From the NCBI RefSeq assembly GCF_007751035.1, contig NZ_CP036433.1, forward strand, positions 5,871,001 to 5,935,000: a stretch of DNA of 64,000 nt. Direction: 5' to 3'. Under the pieces are notes generated by a model. The model was not told the origin of the DNA. It did not search any database and saw only the letters and a list, made by a program, of their open reading frames with translations. Source of the DNA: Lignipirellula cremea (lineage in GTDB: Bacteria; Planctomycetota; Planctomycetia; Pirellulales; Pirellulaceae). Made by a program: the position numbers and the translations under genes. Within the stretch, counting starts at the first letter, position 1; each line of letters starts with the position of its first letter. This document shows positions 50,695 through 59,698 of the stretch, piece by piece.

Positions 50695-52571
50695 GGCAGA
50701 TCGCACTCCCACACTTTCACGCTGTCGCCGGCGGTGATCAGCAACCGGCGCTGGGGCACCGACAGCATTCCCTGAGGCACGTGTTCGGTATTGATGACCA
50801 GCAGCGGCTTGCCGTCGGGAATCGACCAAAGCCGCGCGGTGCGGTCGCTGCCACCGGCCATCAGCCAGCGGTCGTCGCGAGAAAAAATCATGCTGAAGGC
50901 GCTCGCCCCCGGCGACTCCCACAGCGTCTGCTGCTCGCCGGTCGCGGTGTTGATCAGTTGCAGTTCCGCCTTGTTCGTGAAGGCAGCCAGGTAACGGCCG
51001 TCCGCCGTGATCGCTACGCGAATAACAACTCCCGCCAGCCGGTATTCGTGCGCGATCGTGTAGAGTGGCTTGCCAGACGGTCGGTCTTCTTCCGTTGCAT
51101 CGCTGGGAGAGACGTTGCTTGGAGCGGCAACCGCGGGCAGATTGGCAATCCGTCCTACGTCCAGACTGTAAACCCGCACCGTGCCGTCCCAGAAACCGGC
51201 GGCCAGGCGCTGACCATCGGCGGAAAATGCCAGACTCCACGCTTTGCCGCTCTTGCCGTTGCGGTTGGGCAGCACGGCGACGGGGTTCAATTCGCCCGCC
51301 GCAAAGTCGATCGACGACAACTCGATCCCCTCCTCCGACGACATGACCACGAACCGGCCATCCGGCGAAAGCGCCCGGCTGCGGGCGGGCCGCTGGGCAA
51401 GTGGCAATTTGCGGGCTTCGCTTTCACTCGGTTTCCACAGCAGCACGTGGTCGTGGCTCAGCCGCACGACAGTTTGTCCATCCGGCCCGAAGGCCAGTCC
51501 AAAACTGCGGCTCACGTCGCGCTTGTACTCGGACTGGACCTCAAAATCTTCGGCGCGGCACAGCCGGAGTCCTCGGCCGAAGTCATTCACCGCGATCACA
51601 TCGCCTGCGGGCGACAAAGCGACATGCTGACCCGTCACGGCGAGCGTCTTCTGAAGCGTCGCCCGCCCCTGAGCCAGCGGCACGACCTCGACGGGCTTCG
51701 CATCGGCGGAAGCGACGGCTACGTGGCCCGCTTCGACCTCGACTGACTCGACGACATGATCGTTTTCCTGCCGCTCCAGCCGCACCGTGCCTTCGTTCAA
51801 CTCCAGCCGAGTGGCATCCTCATTGCGATACAGTCGAAACCGCGTTCCCAGCACCACGTACCGCGCATGATCGGTGGCAAAAACCAAAGGACGGTCATCC
51901 GGTTGCGGCGCGGCGTCCACTTCGATCGAACCGGCCAGCAGCCGCAGCCGCACATCGCCGTCGGCGGGGACCTGAACCACCGAACCGAAATGTACTTGGA
52001 CCGTAGTTCCGTCCGGGTATTCGAGCACCGCGCGAGCGTTCTGCTCCGCCGTACGCAGCCGCTGACCCGGCCGCAGCGCATCGCCGATCCGTGCCGCCGA
52101 CGTGTCCGACGCACCGATGATCGTGACCTCGCCTTCCAGATCGCGGACCTGTGCCAGCGTGTCCTGCGCTGCTGAGTCTTGCGACGAGCGTTTGTTCCAG
52201 ACAAAGAGGCCGGCCAACACCAACGCGGCGATCGTTGCCAGCGCAAAGAATTGCTTCAACGTCGAACGACGCGACGCTCGCTGCATCGACTCGGTGGACA
52301 ACGTGCGGCGAAAATCGGCCAGCTCCCCTTCGCGCAACTCTCTTTCCAACTCCGCCTCGAGCCCGACGATGTCACCTTCAACGGCGAACCTGGAGCCCAA
52401 CTCGCAGTGCAGGTTCATGTACGTGGCGTACGTGTCCCGTGCCGCCGCGTCGTTCTGCAGCCGCCGTTCCAGTTCGGCGAATTGCGCATCGTCCGCCTGA
52501 ACGTTGAGCACGGCTTCGATCAACGCCGGCAGCTCGGCGTCTTTGTGCGGATTTGTGTGTGATTGGTTCAT
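50691..52571 (-). CDS. FecR-like membrane regulator with C-terminal WD40-type propeller (putative anti-sigma factor)
   Basis: The product has 626 residues. ATG 52571 overlaps the ECF stop by ATGA; the open frame continues upstream only as a shadow of the sigma gene. The N-terminus (ELPALIEAVLNVQADDAQFA) is the anti-sigma-like region, then a membrane segment at about 106-125 (LKQFFALATIAALVLAGLFV). FecR: GDALRPGQRLRTAEQNARAV, VVLGTRFRLYRNEDATRLEL. Propeller: SLAFSADGQRLAAGFWDGTV, VAITADGRYLAAFTNKAELQ and MIFSRDDRWLMAGGSDRTAR. A linker around VGRIANLPAVAAPS then DRPSGKPL may be repeat-derived (about 51060-51165). Same plan as 30069-31883 but clearly diverged. Likely senses an envelope signal and controls ECF 52568-53107. 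Confidence 0.8.
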   Translation of the reverse strand: MNQSHTNPHKDAELPALIEAVLNVQADDAQFAELERRLQNDAAARDTYATYMNLHCELGSRFAVEGDIVGLEAELERELREGELADFRRTLSTESMQRASRRSTLKQFFALATIAALVLAGLFVWNKRSSQDSAAQDTLAQVRDLEGEVTIIGASDTSAARIGDALRPGQRLRTAEQNARAVLEYPDGTTVQVHFGSVVQVPADGDVRLRLLAGSIEVDAAPQPDDRPLVFATDHARYVVLGTRFRLYRNEDATRLELNEGTVRLERQENDHVVESVEVEAGHVAVASADAKPVEVVPLAQGRATLQKTLAVTGQHVALSPAGDVIAVNDFGRGLRLCRAEDFEVQSEYKRDVSRSFGLAFGPDGQTVVRLSHDHVLLWKPSESEARKLPLAQRPARSRALSPDGRFVVMSSEEGIELSSIDFAAGELNPVAVLPNRNGKSGKAWSLAFSADGQRLAAGFWDGTVRVYSLDVGRIANLPAVAAPSNVSPSDATEEDRPSGKPLYTIAHEYRLAGVVIRVAITADGRYLAAFTNKAELQLINTATGEQQTLWESPGASAFSMIFSRDDRWLMAGGSDRTARLWSIPDGKPLLVINTEHVPQGMLSVPQRRLLITAGDSVKVWECDLP

Positions 52572-53107
52572 GCGATTCCCTCCGCTTGCAGTCTTCGCTG
52601 GACGCAATCGACCAGCGCCGCCCGGATCCTTCCGAGCTGCTTGTACAGGGCGTTGGGCGTGCGTCCCAACTGGGAGGCGAATTCCTTCAGCGTCACGCCC
52701 GTCGAATAGCAAACGGCCAGCACCTGCCGGTCGTCGCCTCCGAGCTGCTCGACGCAGTGTTCCAGCGCCCGCCGCTGACCGGCCAATCGTTCGTCTTGTT
52801 GTTCCACGTGCTCAGCCAACATTTTGATGGTCGCTTCCGAAAACCGATGCCGATCGCGGGCCTTGCGGGCGACGTGCTTCATGGCGATGAACTTGGCCAC
52901 CTGAAAGGCCCAATTACGGAAACTGGTCCCCGGCTGAAATTGCTCGAACCGCCGCCACATGGTCAAGCTGGCCGTCTGCATCACGTCCTCCGCATCCACC
53001 GGATCCGGCAGCAGCGTGCGCACAAACGACCGAATGGCCACCTGATGCTCGACATACAGCGCCACAAACTCTTCATGTAAGTCAGGTTGGGGTAAATCGT
53101 CCGTCAT
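52568..53107 (-). CDS. ECF RNA polymerase sigma factor
   Basis: The product has 179 residues from ATG 53107, with AGGAG four bases upstream. Region 2: FVRTLLPDPVDAEDVMQTAS and FRNWAFQVAKFIAMKHVARK. Region 4: VEQLGGDDRQVLAVCYSTGV, LKEFASQLGRTPNALYKQLG, a helix-turn-helix. It resembles planctomycete short ECF factors and is close to the pseudogene at 58987-59190. It is coupled to FecR-WD40 50691-52571, so the two probably form a sigma/anti-sigma pair controlling the genes to 45917. It lies 67 bases downstream of the TIGR02604 gene and may have its own promoter there. Confidence 0.92.
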   Translation of the reverse strand: MTDDLPQPDLHEEFVALYVEHQVAIRSFVRTLLPDPVDAEDVMQTASLTMWRRFEQFQPGTSFRNWAFQVAKFIAMKHVARKARDRHRFSEATIKMLAEHVEQQDERLAGQRRALEHCVEQLGGDDRQVLAVCYSTGVTLKEFASQLGRTPNALYKQLGRIRAALVDCVQRRLQAEGIA

Positions 53108-53174
53108 CTTTCTCCTACTCAGCTAATCCCGTTTAGACCTCCGATCTGCCGCGCAATCCCAAAAAATTCCGCGG

Positions 53175-56100
53175 CTACTTCAGTGATAGCAGATACGCGA
53201 TCAAATCCACGAACTCCTGCCGGCTCCATTGCTGCTCCTGGCCTTCCGACATCAGGCTAACTCGCGTCACCGACCGCTCGTCGATCTTCGACTTGGATAA
53301 CACCGTTTCTCGGTCCGCCTCGAAGACCCGTAGATGATCCCCTTCGTCCCGCACCAGGCCGCTCAGCGTCTTGCCATCCACCGTCACAATCGTCTCCGTC
53401 TCGAAACCGGTTTTGATGATCTTCGACGGGTGCAGCACGGATTCCAACAAGTAGTCGAGCTTCTGCGTGCGGCCGATCCCCGCCAGCGATGGCGCTCGCG
53501 GCGTGTTCGCCGAAACCGTCGTGTGACACTTGATGCACGCGGATCGCTCGAAGACCCGCCGCCCCAGCAAGTGAGCCGTCTTTTGTCGCTCCGGCGGTAA
53601 GGCCGACAGCGCCGCCGTCGCGAACTCGGCCAGCTTCTGCTTGTCCGCAGCGGCCGCCGGGCGGTCGCCGCCAAGCTGGCTCTGCACCGTGGCCAGGTCG
53701 TCTTTCAACTGCGGCTCGGCGGCCAGCCTCGCCGCTTCCCCGCGCAAGAGTTCTGCCAACGGACCATTGCCCGCGAAGGCCCGCCACGAACGGACCGCGT
53801 CGGTGCGAACGGCTGCATCGGGATCGGCCAGCAGCTTGCCCCAGTGCTCCGCCCGCGGCTGCGGCTCGATCGCCGTCAGGGTGCCGATCATGTCCAGCCG
53901 CCGATCCACGGGATGCTTCACGTCGAGCAACCGCGGCCAGAGCACGTAGGCCAGCGGCGCGGCGTCGCGGCCAAAGCGGCGAGCCAACGACAACGCCGCC
54001 GTGCGGATTTGCTGGTCGTTGTGGTTGCTGAGCGACGCGAGTTGGTGCAACGCGAAGTCGCTGGGCCCCGACGTTTCGAGCAGCTCGAGCAACAGCAGCC
54101 AATCGCTGCCGGCTTTCAGTTGCACCTCGCCCGCTTCCACAGCCTCCAGCAAATGCCGGCCGGCCGCCCGCAGCAACTCGCCGGACAACCCGTCTGGCCG
54201 CGATCGCAACACAAGCAGCGCTTGAGCCTTGGCCGCCACCGGTGCATTGGGCCGGGCGAGCAGCCCGCGCAATCCGTCCGCCGTCTCGGCGCCGGGGTTG
54301 CTCGTGACGATGTCCAGCAGCAGTGACAAGTCCAATTCGCCCGGGTCGGCCAGTCGCTGGTTCAACACGGCGACCGCCGCCGCCTTACTGTCGAAGTTTT
54401 CGTAACAGGCCACGTCGATCGCGATCAACCCGGCCAGCCGGATGTTTTCATCGCCGTCCGAAAGCAGCCGCGCAAACGTCGCATCGTCCGCCGTGCGAGC
54501 CAGGTGCCAGGCGGTTTCGTAACGCAAGTGCGGGTCGTCGGCGGCGCCGGCTGGCAAGGCTTCCAGCAACGCCGCTCGCACGCCTGCCGGTTCGCGGTGA
54601 GCCAGCGCCGCGGCGACGCGGACCGCCGGATCTGCGTCATGCGCGAGCGAGAGGGCGACGTCGTCGGCTTCGGACAGATCGTACCGGCGGACGAGGCCGG
54701 CGGTGAGCCGGCGGATGCGCCAGTCACTGTGTTTGGCTCCGCGCGAGATCGCACGCTGCGACGCCGGCGTGCCGATGCGGACCAGCGTCCACAGCGCGTT
54801 GGCCGCACCGAGAGGTTCGGTTGCCGTGGCGGCATGCGCGGCCAGCTTATCGACTGCGGCGTCGCCCCGCGCGGCAAGACGTTCAATCGCCGTGTCCCGC
54901 ACGCGATGGTGCGGCGAACCGAGCGCGGTCAACGCGTAGGCATCGTCCTTCCACCGCGGCGAGTCGAGCGCGTGGCCGACCACCGGTCGCGGTGCGTCGC
55001 CCGTGTACTTCACGCGCCAGATGCGGCCGGTCAGATCGCTTTCGTCGTCCCGTCCATACCAGTCAGCCACCAGCAGGTTGCCGTCGTGGTCCAGCAGGAT
55101 GTGGCTGCAGCGGAACCGCGGGTCGGAGCAGCTTACCAAGGCGTCCTTCTCCACGATGTTGTTTCGCTCGTCGGTCGTGTAACGGAAGACGCTGCGGTTG
55201 CCGCCCCCAAACCCGTGCTGGCCCCAGTTGTCCAGCAGCAGCATCCCTTGGCATTCCTGCGGGTAGGCCGCGCCGTAATATCGCATCAGTTGCGTGCGGG
55301 CGCCGGCCGGCAGCTCGAAACAGGGCGGGGCCAGCGGATGGTTTCCTTTCAGCCAATCCTGCGAAACGTTGCGGCTGTAGCAGTGGTAGTCGACGCCGTC
55401 GATCACGCGCACGAAGCGGTTCGGATTGCCTTCGCCGTTGGAGAGCACCCAGAGCTGGCCGAACGGGTCGTACTCGAACGAATACGGCACGCGCAGCCCG
55501 TGGACGAGACGCTCCATCCCACTGCCGTCGGCGTTCATCCGCATCACGATGCCCGAGCTGCCGCGGCCGCTCAGCGACGGGCCATCAGCCAGCTTGCCGT
55601 CCGGTCCCGGCGGCCGGATGTCGATATTGTGGTTGCCGACGCTCAGGTACAGCAGCCCGTCCGGTCCCCATTCCAGCACGAACATGCCGAACGGATTCCA
55701 GGCTTTGTTTTTGTCGATCAGCAGCGTGCGGCAATTGACGGCCGTCCCGTCGGCTTGCAGATCGAACTGGTACAGATAATTGCAGGCGGTACACCACAGC
55801 GTGTCGCCGCGGACCGCCAGTCCCATCACCGGTTCGTCGAAGCCGTCGGCGACCGGCACGCGGCGATAGCCTTTGCCGTCGGGCAGCGGATCAAGCCGGA
55901 TGATCGGGTTGCGAAACGGTTTGATTGGCGAGCCGCTCGGCCCGAAGCGATACGTGTGGCTTTCGCTGACATAGATGCGTCCGGCGTCGTCGATGGTCAT
56001 GGTGATCGGGTTGATCAGCAGCGGCTCGGCGGCGACCAGTTCGATCTCGTAGCCGTCCGACAAGATGAATCGCTCGCGCTCTTCGGCGGGCGACAGCGGA

Positions 56101-56711
56101 TTCTGGATGCTCTTGTCGGCGACGTGGGACGTTCCCGGTTGGCCCGACGGAGCTGAGCTTCCGCCGCCGAGGATATTCCACGGCCCGATGTCGGCGTGGC
56201 CGAGCAGCGTGGCTTTGGCCCATTTGCTGTCGTCGAAATCGGCACCGGTCCAACCGTCCGGCGCGGCCAGCGAGATGCGGGTCTGGTGATCGGTCGCGGC
56301 GAGATACTCCTTCCCATCGGCCACCGCGCGGAGCCAGGCGATCGCGCCGCCGGGTCCGCCTTGATTCGTAGCGGCGATGGCCAACACGTTCGTGCCTTGC
56401 CGCAAATGCTCGGCGACCTGATACGTTTCGACGCTGTTCCAATTGCCGTCCTCGCCGATCTTCTGGCCGTTGAGATACACGGTATAGAGGTTGTCGGCCG
56501 TGATCCGCAACTCGGCCGACGACGGTTTGGCCGGCAGCTCGAACGTCCGGCGGAGATACCGCGGCTCGGCCGCCGGATCGTCCTGGGCAGCGCCTGCGTT
56601 GTTCCAGACCCACCACGCTTGGCTGAATGGTTTGGCTTGAGCAGCAGCATGCGTGTCGTTCGGTACCGCCAGTGCGACGGTTGCAAAGACAACGGCGAGC
56701 ATTCGAGTCAT
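53175..56711 (-). CDS. TIGR02604-type secreted dehydrogenase-like propeller with HEAT repeats and C-terminal haem c
   Basis: The product has 1178 residues from ATG 56711 with AAGGAA seven bases upstream; signal peptide MLAVVFATVALAVPNDTHAA. Residues about 30-180 form a galactose-binding-like sandwich (AWWVWNNAGAAQ, LYTVYLNGQKIGEDGNWNS). A sorbosone-dehydrogenase-like propeller follows from about 210: EIELVAAEPLLINPITMTID, GRIYVSESHTYRFGPSG, FGMFVLEWGPDGLLYLSVGN and LLVADWYGRDDESDLTGRIW. From about 590 to 1000 there are HEAT-like helical repeats. The C-terminal haem c domain has CIKCH (1059-1063). The whole matches PVC haem-binding membrane-bound dehydrogenases. Substrate unknown, but sugars are plausible given the DUF1080 neighbour upstream. 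Confidence 0.88.
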   Translation of the reverse strand: MTRMLAVVFATVALAVPNDTHAAAQAKPFSQAWWVWNNAGAAQDDPAAEPRYLRRTFELPAKPSSAELRITADNLYTVYLNGQKIGEDGNWNSVETYQVAEHLRQGTNVLAIAATNQGGPGGAIAWLRAVADGKEYLAATDHQTRISLAAPDGWTGADFDDSKWAKATLLGHADIGPWNILGGGSSAPSGQPGTSHVADKSIQNPLSPAEERERFILSDGYEIELVAAEPLLINPITMTIDDAGRIYVSESHTYRFGPSGSPIKPFRNPIIRLDPLPDGKGYRRVPVADGFDEPVMGLAVRGDTLWCTACNYLYQFDLQADGTAVNCRTLLIDKNKAWNPFGMFVLEWGPDGLLYLSVGNHNIDIRPPGPDGKLADGPSLSGRGSSGIVMRMNADGSGMERLVHGLRVPYSFEYDPFGQLWVLSNGEGNPNRFVRVIDGVDYHCYSRNVSQDWLKGNHPLAPPCFELPAGARTQLMRYYGAAYPQECQGMLLLDNWGQHGFGGGNRSVFRYTTDERNNIVEKDALVSCSDPRFRCSHILLDHDGNLLVADWYGRDDESDLTGRIWRVKYTGDAPRPVVGHALDSPRWKDDAYALTALGSPHHRVRDTAIERLAARGDAAVDKLAAHAATATEPLGAANALWTLVRIGTPASQRAISRGAKHSDWRIRRLTAGLVRRYDLSEADDVALSLAHDADPAVRVAAALAHREPAGVRAALLEALPAGAADDPHLRYETAWHLARTADDATFARLLSDGDENIRLAGLIAIDVACYENFDSKAAAVAVLNQRLADPGELDLSLLLDIVTSNPGAETADGLRGLLARPNAPVAAKAQALLVLRSRPDGLSGELLRAAGRHLLEAVEAGEVQLKAGSDWLLLLELLETSGPSDFALHQLASLSNHNDQQIRTAALSLARRFGRDAAPLAYVLWPRLLDVKHPVDRRLDMIGTLTAIEPQPRAEHWGKLLADPDAAVRTDAVRSWRAFAGNGPLAELLRGEAARLAAEPQLKDDLATVQSQLGGDRPAAAADKQKLAEFATAALSALPPERQKTAHLLGRRVFERSACIKCHTTVSANTPRAPSLAGIGRTQKLDYLLESVLHPSKIIKTGFETETIVTVDGKTLSGLVRDEGDHLRVFEADRETVLSKSKIDERSVTRVSLMSEGQEQQWSRQEFVDLIAYLLSLK

Positions 56712-56734
56712 TTCGGGTTCCTTTCTGCCGATCG

Positions 56735-56850
56735 TTAGTGCCTGGTAGCTGGACTCACGGCATTGGTAGCTAGACTCGCCAGAGTTCAGCCGCCCGGCAT
56801 CTGAAGTCTTGCGACTTCAGCTACGTGGTTGCGGCGCGGCCGCGCTGGAC
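56735..56850. repeat. Repeat cluster with perfect hairpin between the DUF1080 and dehydrogenase genes
   Basis: GGTAGCTGGACTCACGG and GGTAGCTAGACTCGCCAG are two near-copies in tandem (56749-56783). CTGAAGTC-TTGC-GACTTCAG (56801-56820) is a perfect 8-base-stem hairpin. GGTTGCGGCGCGGCCGCGC (56826-56844) is another repeat word. The hairpin could act as a terminator or attenuator after the DUF1080 gene. Confidence 0.7.
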
Positions 56851-56860
56851 AAGCCTGCCG

Positions 56861-57490
56861 TCACTCGCTCGTTTTGATATACATGTTCTTGAACCACAAC
56901 GGTGTGCCGTGATTCTGGAACCCGACCGAGCCGCTGGTCCGGTCCTTCCAGTCTTTCTTGAAGCCGTCGACGGTTTTGACGCCGTTGGTCAGCACGGTGA
57001 TGACGCCGTTCTCCACGATGATTTCGAAGTGGTTCCACTCGCCGGCCGGTTTCGCCGCGCGGACGACCGGCGGCAGGTCGGGATACAGGCCGCCGGTGGT
57101 TCCGACCCAGATGTTGCCGGTGGGCGAATCGGCGTCGTTGATCTCGACCTGGGGATTGCCGCCGCGCAGGTACACGCCGCTGTTGCCGTTTTTCTCGACC
57201 TTCCAGTCGACCAGCAGCACATAGTTGGAGAATTTCTCGTCGGTAAACAGATCGCCCCCCTTACCGCTGAAGACGAGCATGCCTTCCTGGACGGTCCAGT
57301 TCACGGGCGGCTTGCCCCGTTCGTTCCAGCCTGCGAGGTCCTTGCCGTTGAACAGCGCGCGAAAACCTTTCGGCGCGACGTTGTCTTTCGCCCCTTCGGC
57401 GGCAGGCTCTGCGGCGAAACTGGGCGTGGCTTGAAACGGTTGCCCGGCGATCAGGCAAATCGCCGCCAGCAGAATATAGTGAATTCTCAT
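56861..57490 (-). CDS. DUF1080 (3-keto-disaccharide hydrolase-like) secreted protein
   Basis: The product has 209 residues from ATG 57490. The frame is open far upstream, but only as a shadow of the DUF1501 gene. Signal peptide MRIHYILLAAICLIAGQPFQ. Family words in order: FRALFNGKDLAGWNERG, VQEGMLVFSGKGGDLFTDEK, FSNYVLLVDWKVEKNGNSGV, YLRGGNPQVEINDAD, VVRAAKPAGEWNHFEIIVEN and GSVGFQNHGTPLWFKNMYIK. This is a lectin-like jelly-roll family; some members act on 3-keto-glycosides. It sits between a DUF1501 gene and the large dehydrogenase, a setting that fits oxidative sugar breakdown outside the cytoplasm. Confidence 0.88.
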   Translation of the reverse strand: MRIHYILLAAICLIAGQPFQATPSFAAEPAAEGAKDNVAPKGFRALFNGKDLAGWNERGKPPVNWTVQEGMLVFSGKGGDLFTDEKFSNYVLLVDWKVEKNGNSGVYLRGGNPQVEINDADSPTGNIWVGTTGGLYPDLPPVVRAAKPAGEWNHFEIIVENGVITVLTNGVKTVDGFKKDWKDRTSGSVGFQNHGTPLWFKNMYIKTSE

Positions 57491-57528
57491 CTCTTCGATT
57501 CCTCTCTTTTGGTTGTCGGTAACATTCG

Positions 57529-58971
57529 TCAGGATAGGCCTGGAATCGGTGTCCCCTGTTCGATGCGACGAAGCATGTCCGCCCGGATGTTCGGGAACAG
57601 CCGCAACTTCGTTGGATCGAGGAGCGTCTGCAACACGGTCGAGACGAGGTCGGCGGTCGTCACGGGGGGCGTCGTCGGACGGCTCGCCTGGGCGTCCGAC
57701 TTGCCGATCACCTGGCCCATCTTGAACCCGCCGCCGGCGAGCAGCAACGGGGCCAGCGTCGGCCAGTGGTCGCGACCGCCTTTTGGGTTGATCTTTGGCG
57801 TCCGCCCCATCTCGCCACATACCACCAGTAGAATGCGGTCCTCCAACCCGCGGTCCTGCACGTCGTCGAGGAACGCGGACACGGCCCGATCGAGTTGCGG
57901 GCCGAAGCCTTCCAGCCCAGCCTGCATCCCTGGGTTCAGTCCTTCGTTGTGGAAGTCCCAGCCGCAATTCTCGACCATCACCAGCCCGGCCCCGGCCTCG
58001 CACAGCCGCCGCGCCAGGAGCATCTGCCGGCCGAGCATCGACGGGCGTCGCGGGAAGTCCGGCAGATTCAGGAAGTTCGGGCAGGTGAGCGTGATGTCGC
58101 TGGTATCGTACCGCTCGACCGTTTTGGCGTCCTCGCGGTCGAGTTGAAAAGCCTCGGCCACGCTCCCCTTGAGCACACGATAGGCCTGCTCGCGGAAAGC
58201 GTCGTGGCGAGCGTATGCCGGGTCGGTTTCCAGGCTGCGGGCGGCGGCGTCCAGCCCTTTGAGCAGTTCCCTTCGTTCTGCCCAACGCTCGGCCGGGAGT
58301 CGCAACTCCATGTTTCGCAGGAGCGGTGAGAAGGTGGCTTCGTCGTCCACCTTCCGCTGTGGGCCGGTGGGCTTCGGCCGTGGTGTGATGACACCGGCCG
58401 GGTTGAATGGGGCATAGGCATCGGACAGGTCGCCGGGTGTGTTGCCGCGGAGAAAGTGCTCCTGGAGAAATTCTCCGTTATTGCCGCTGTCCAGGAGGAT
58501 ATAGCTTGGAACACCGGTCGTCGGGTGGTTGGTCCCGCGGAGGAAGGAATAGACCGACCCGGCGCTGGGCGGGGACGGCTTCGCCTCAGTACCGGTGAGC
58601 ATCGTGCGCACCCAGTTCTCTTGATGGTCTTTGCAGGGCGTCTGGAAAGAGCGGACCACCACCAGTCGGTTTGCTCGCTCGGCCAGCTTCGGGAAGTGGC
58701 TGCCGAAGGCGATGCCGGGCAGAGATGTGTTTACTGTCCCGAACATCGTGCGGACGCCGTCCGGGGCGTCGGGCTTGGGGTCCCACGTCTCGGTCTGGGG
58801 CGGCCCGCCGCCGAGCCACAGCCAAACCACGGATTTACCACGCACCCACGGTTTATCGACAGATGGGTTGCCGTGAAGCAAACCCGGTAGCCCGAGCGCG
58901 CCAAGGCCGAACGCCCCCACCCGCAAGAACGCTCGCCGTGAAGGGGTACGGTCCTCTCGAATGCTGAACAT
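57529..58971 (-). CDS. DUF1501 family secreted protein, GEMGRTP variant
   Basis: The product has 480 residues from ATG 58971 with AAAGGA six bases upstream. Leader MFSIREDRTPSRRAFLRVGA with Tat motif SRRAFLRVGAFGLGALGLPG. Motifs: SVVWLWLGGGPPQTETWDPK, LARRLCEAGAGLVMVENCGW, DFHNEGLNPGM (Phe in place of Thr in DTH), GEMGRTP (386-392) and GGRDHWPTLAPLLLAGGGFK. It is the first intact gene of the minus-strand array and follows an ECF pseudogene, so it may have lost its sigma switch. It is followed by the DUF1080 gene, not by a PSD1 gene. Confidence 0.9.
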   Translation of the reverse strand: MFSIREDRTPSRRAFLRVGAFGLGALGLPGLLHGNPSVDKPWVRGKSVVWLWLGGGPPQTETWDPKPDAPDGVRTMFGTVNTSLPGIAFGSHFPKLAERANRLVVVRSFQTPCKDHQENWVRTMLTGTEAKPSPPSAGSVYSFLRGTNHPTTGVPSYILLDSGNNGEFLQEHFLRGNTPGDLSDAYAPFNPAGVITPRPKPTGPQRKVDDEATFSPLLRNMELRLPAERWAERRELLKGLDAAARSLETDPAYARHDAFREQAYRVLKGSVAEAFQLDREDAKTVERYDTSDITLTCPNFLNLPDFPRRPSMLGRQMLLARRLCEAGAGLVMVENCGWDFHNEGLNPGMQAGLEGFGPQLDRAVSAFLDDVQDRGLEDRILLVVCGEMGRTPKINPKGGRDHWPTLAPLLLAGGGFKMGQVIGKSDAQASRPTTPPVTTADLVSTVLQTLLDPTKLRLFPNIRADMLRRIEQGTPIPGLS

Positions 58972-58986
58972 CGTCGGTCCTTTCGC

Positions 58987-59190
58987 TCACTTCGCCTGAT
59001 CGATCGGCAGGAGCACGAGGTTGCGATACTCGGCCGCCACTTCGTCAAACTGGCCGTCTGCATCAGAACCGTCCGCATCTGCCGGGTCCGGCAGCAGCGT
59101 GCGCACGACCGACTGGATGGCCACCTGGTGCTGAACATACAGAGCCACACACTCCTCCGGGGACTGGGGTTATAGAAAATCGTCGGTCAT
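58987..59190 (-). pseudogene. ECF sigma factor pseudogene (5' part only)
   Basis: From ATG 59190 the frame reads MTDDFL, a stop codon, then PQSPEECVALYVQHQVAIQS and VVRTLLPDPADAD. The intact ECF at 52568-53107 reads MTDDLPQPDLHEEFVALYVE and so on, so the match is plain. After DPADAD the homologous MQTASLT continues only in another frame, and homology ends soon after; the original frame instead ends QFDEVAAEYRNLVLLPIDQAK and a stop. With a nonsense codon, a frameshift and no region 4, it cannot be a working sigma factor. Confidence 0.8.
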
Positions 59191-59698
59191 CGGCAATCAG
59201 GCCGGAGTTCATTCCACATAAGCTAATCTCAACGCAGAGCCAGATCTGCCTATGAATCTGATTCGCTCCGCCAACTAACATTGGATCGCGGAGTGATCCA
59301 CGACTACGGGATGCGGGCAAAGCCTTGTGGCTTTCGATGTGCTTTCGCAACTCGGCCGTGGCCGAAACGACATCGCCTCTCGCCAGGTGATCGACCACCG
59401 CGTCTTCGCCGGCGCCCCTGCCGCGCGCCGGCTACAACGACTCGCGGAAAGGATCCAGGACTCCGGGCGCATTCTTAGTGTCTGTCCATGTCACCCGAGC
59501 CGTCGTAGGTAGGTAATCCGGGAGCATGCAATAGGGAAAAGAGGCGGCGATACGCAGCGTTTCTAAAACGAACGCGGGATTTGATGGAGTTCGGCTAAGT
59601 ATAGTAGTCGGTTATGGCGCTGGCTTGCGACCTGGCGCACAATACCGGCTGACGTTCCATAAGAAGTTATTCTAAAACGACTTACGAGATGCACAGAC
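59191..59698. other. Divergent intergenic region between the minus-strand array and the plus-strand ECF operon
   Basis: About 500 bases without an intact gene. Besides the possible FCD stub (59310-59480) it has two near-copies of TTCTAAAACGA, at about 59560 and 59670, roughly 110 bases apart, and the GCTAAGTATAG word at 59594-59604 that resembles the box before the ECF gene at 32413. Promoters for both directions should lie here; none can be fixed with confidence. Confidence 0.5.
59310..59480 (-). pseudogene. Possible C-terminal stub of a GntR/FCD-type regulator
   Basis: On the minus strand one frame reads VLDPFRESL, a stop, then GEDAVVDHLARGDVVSATAE and LRKHIESHKAL. The pattern (a helix ending in a small acidic turn, then A-x-L-R-x-H-I) resembles the last helices of FCD domains in GntR regulators. 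There is a stop inside and no DNA-binding part. The call is by eye on about 45 residues and is tentative. Confidence 0.3.
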
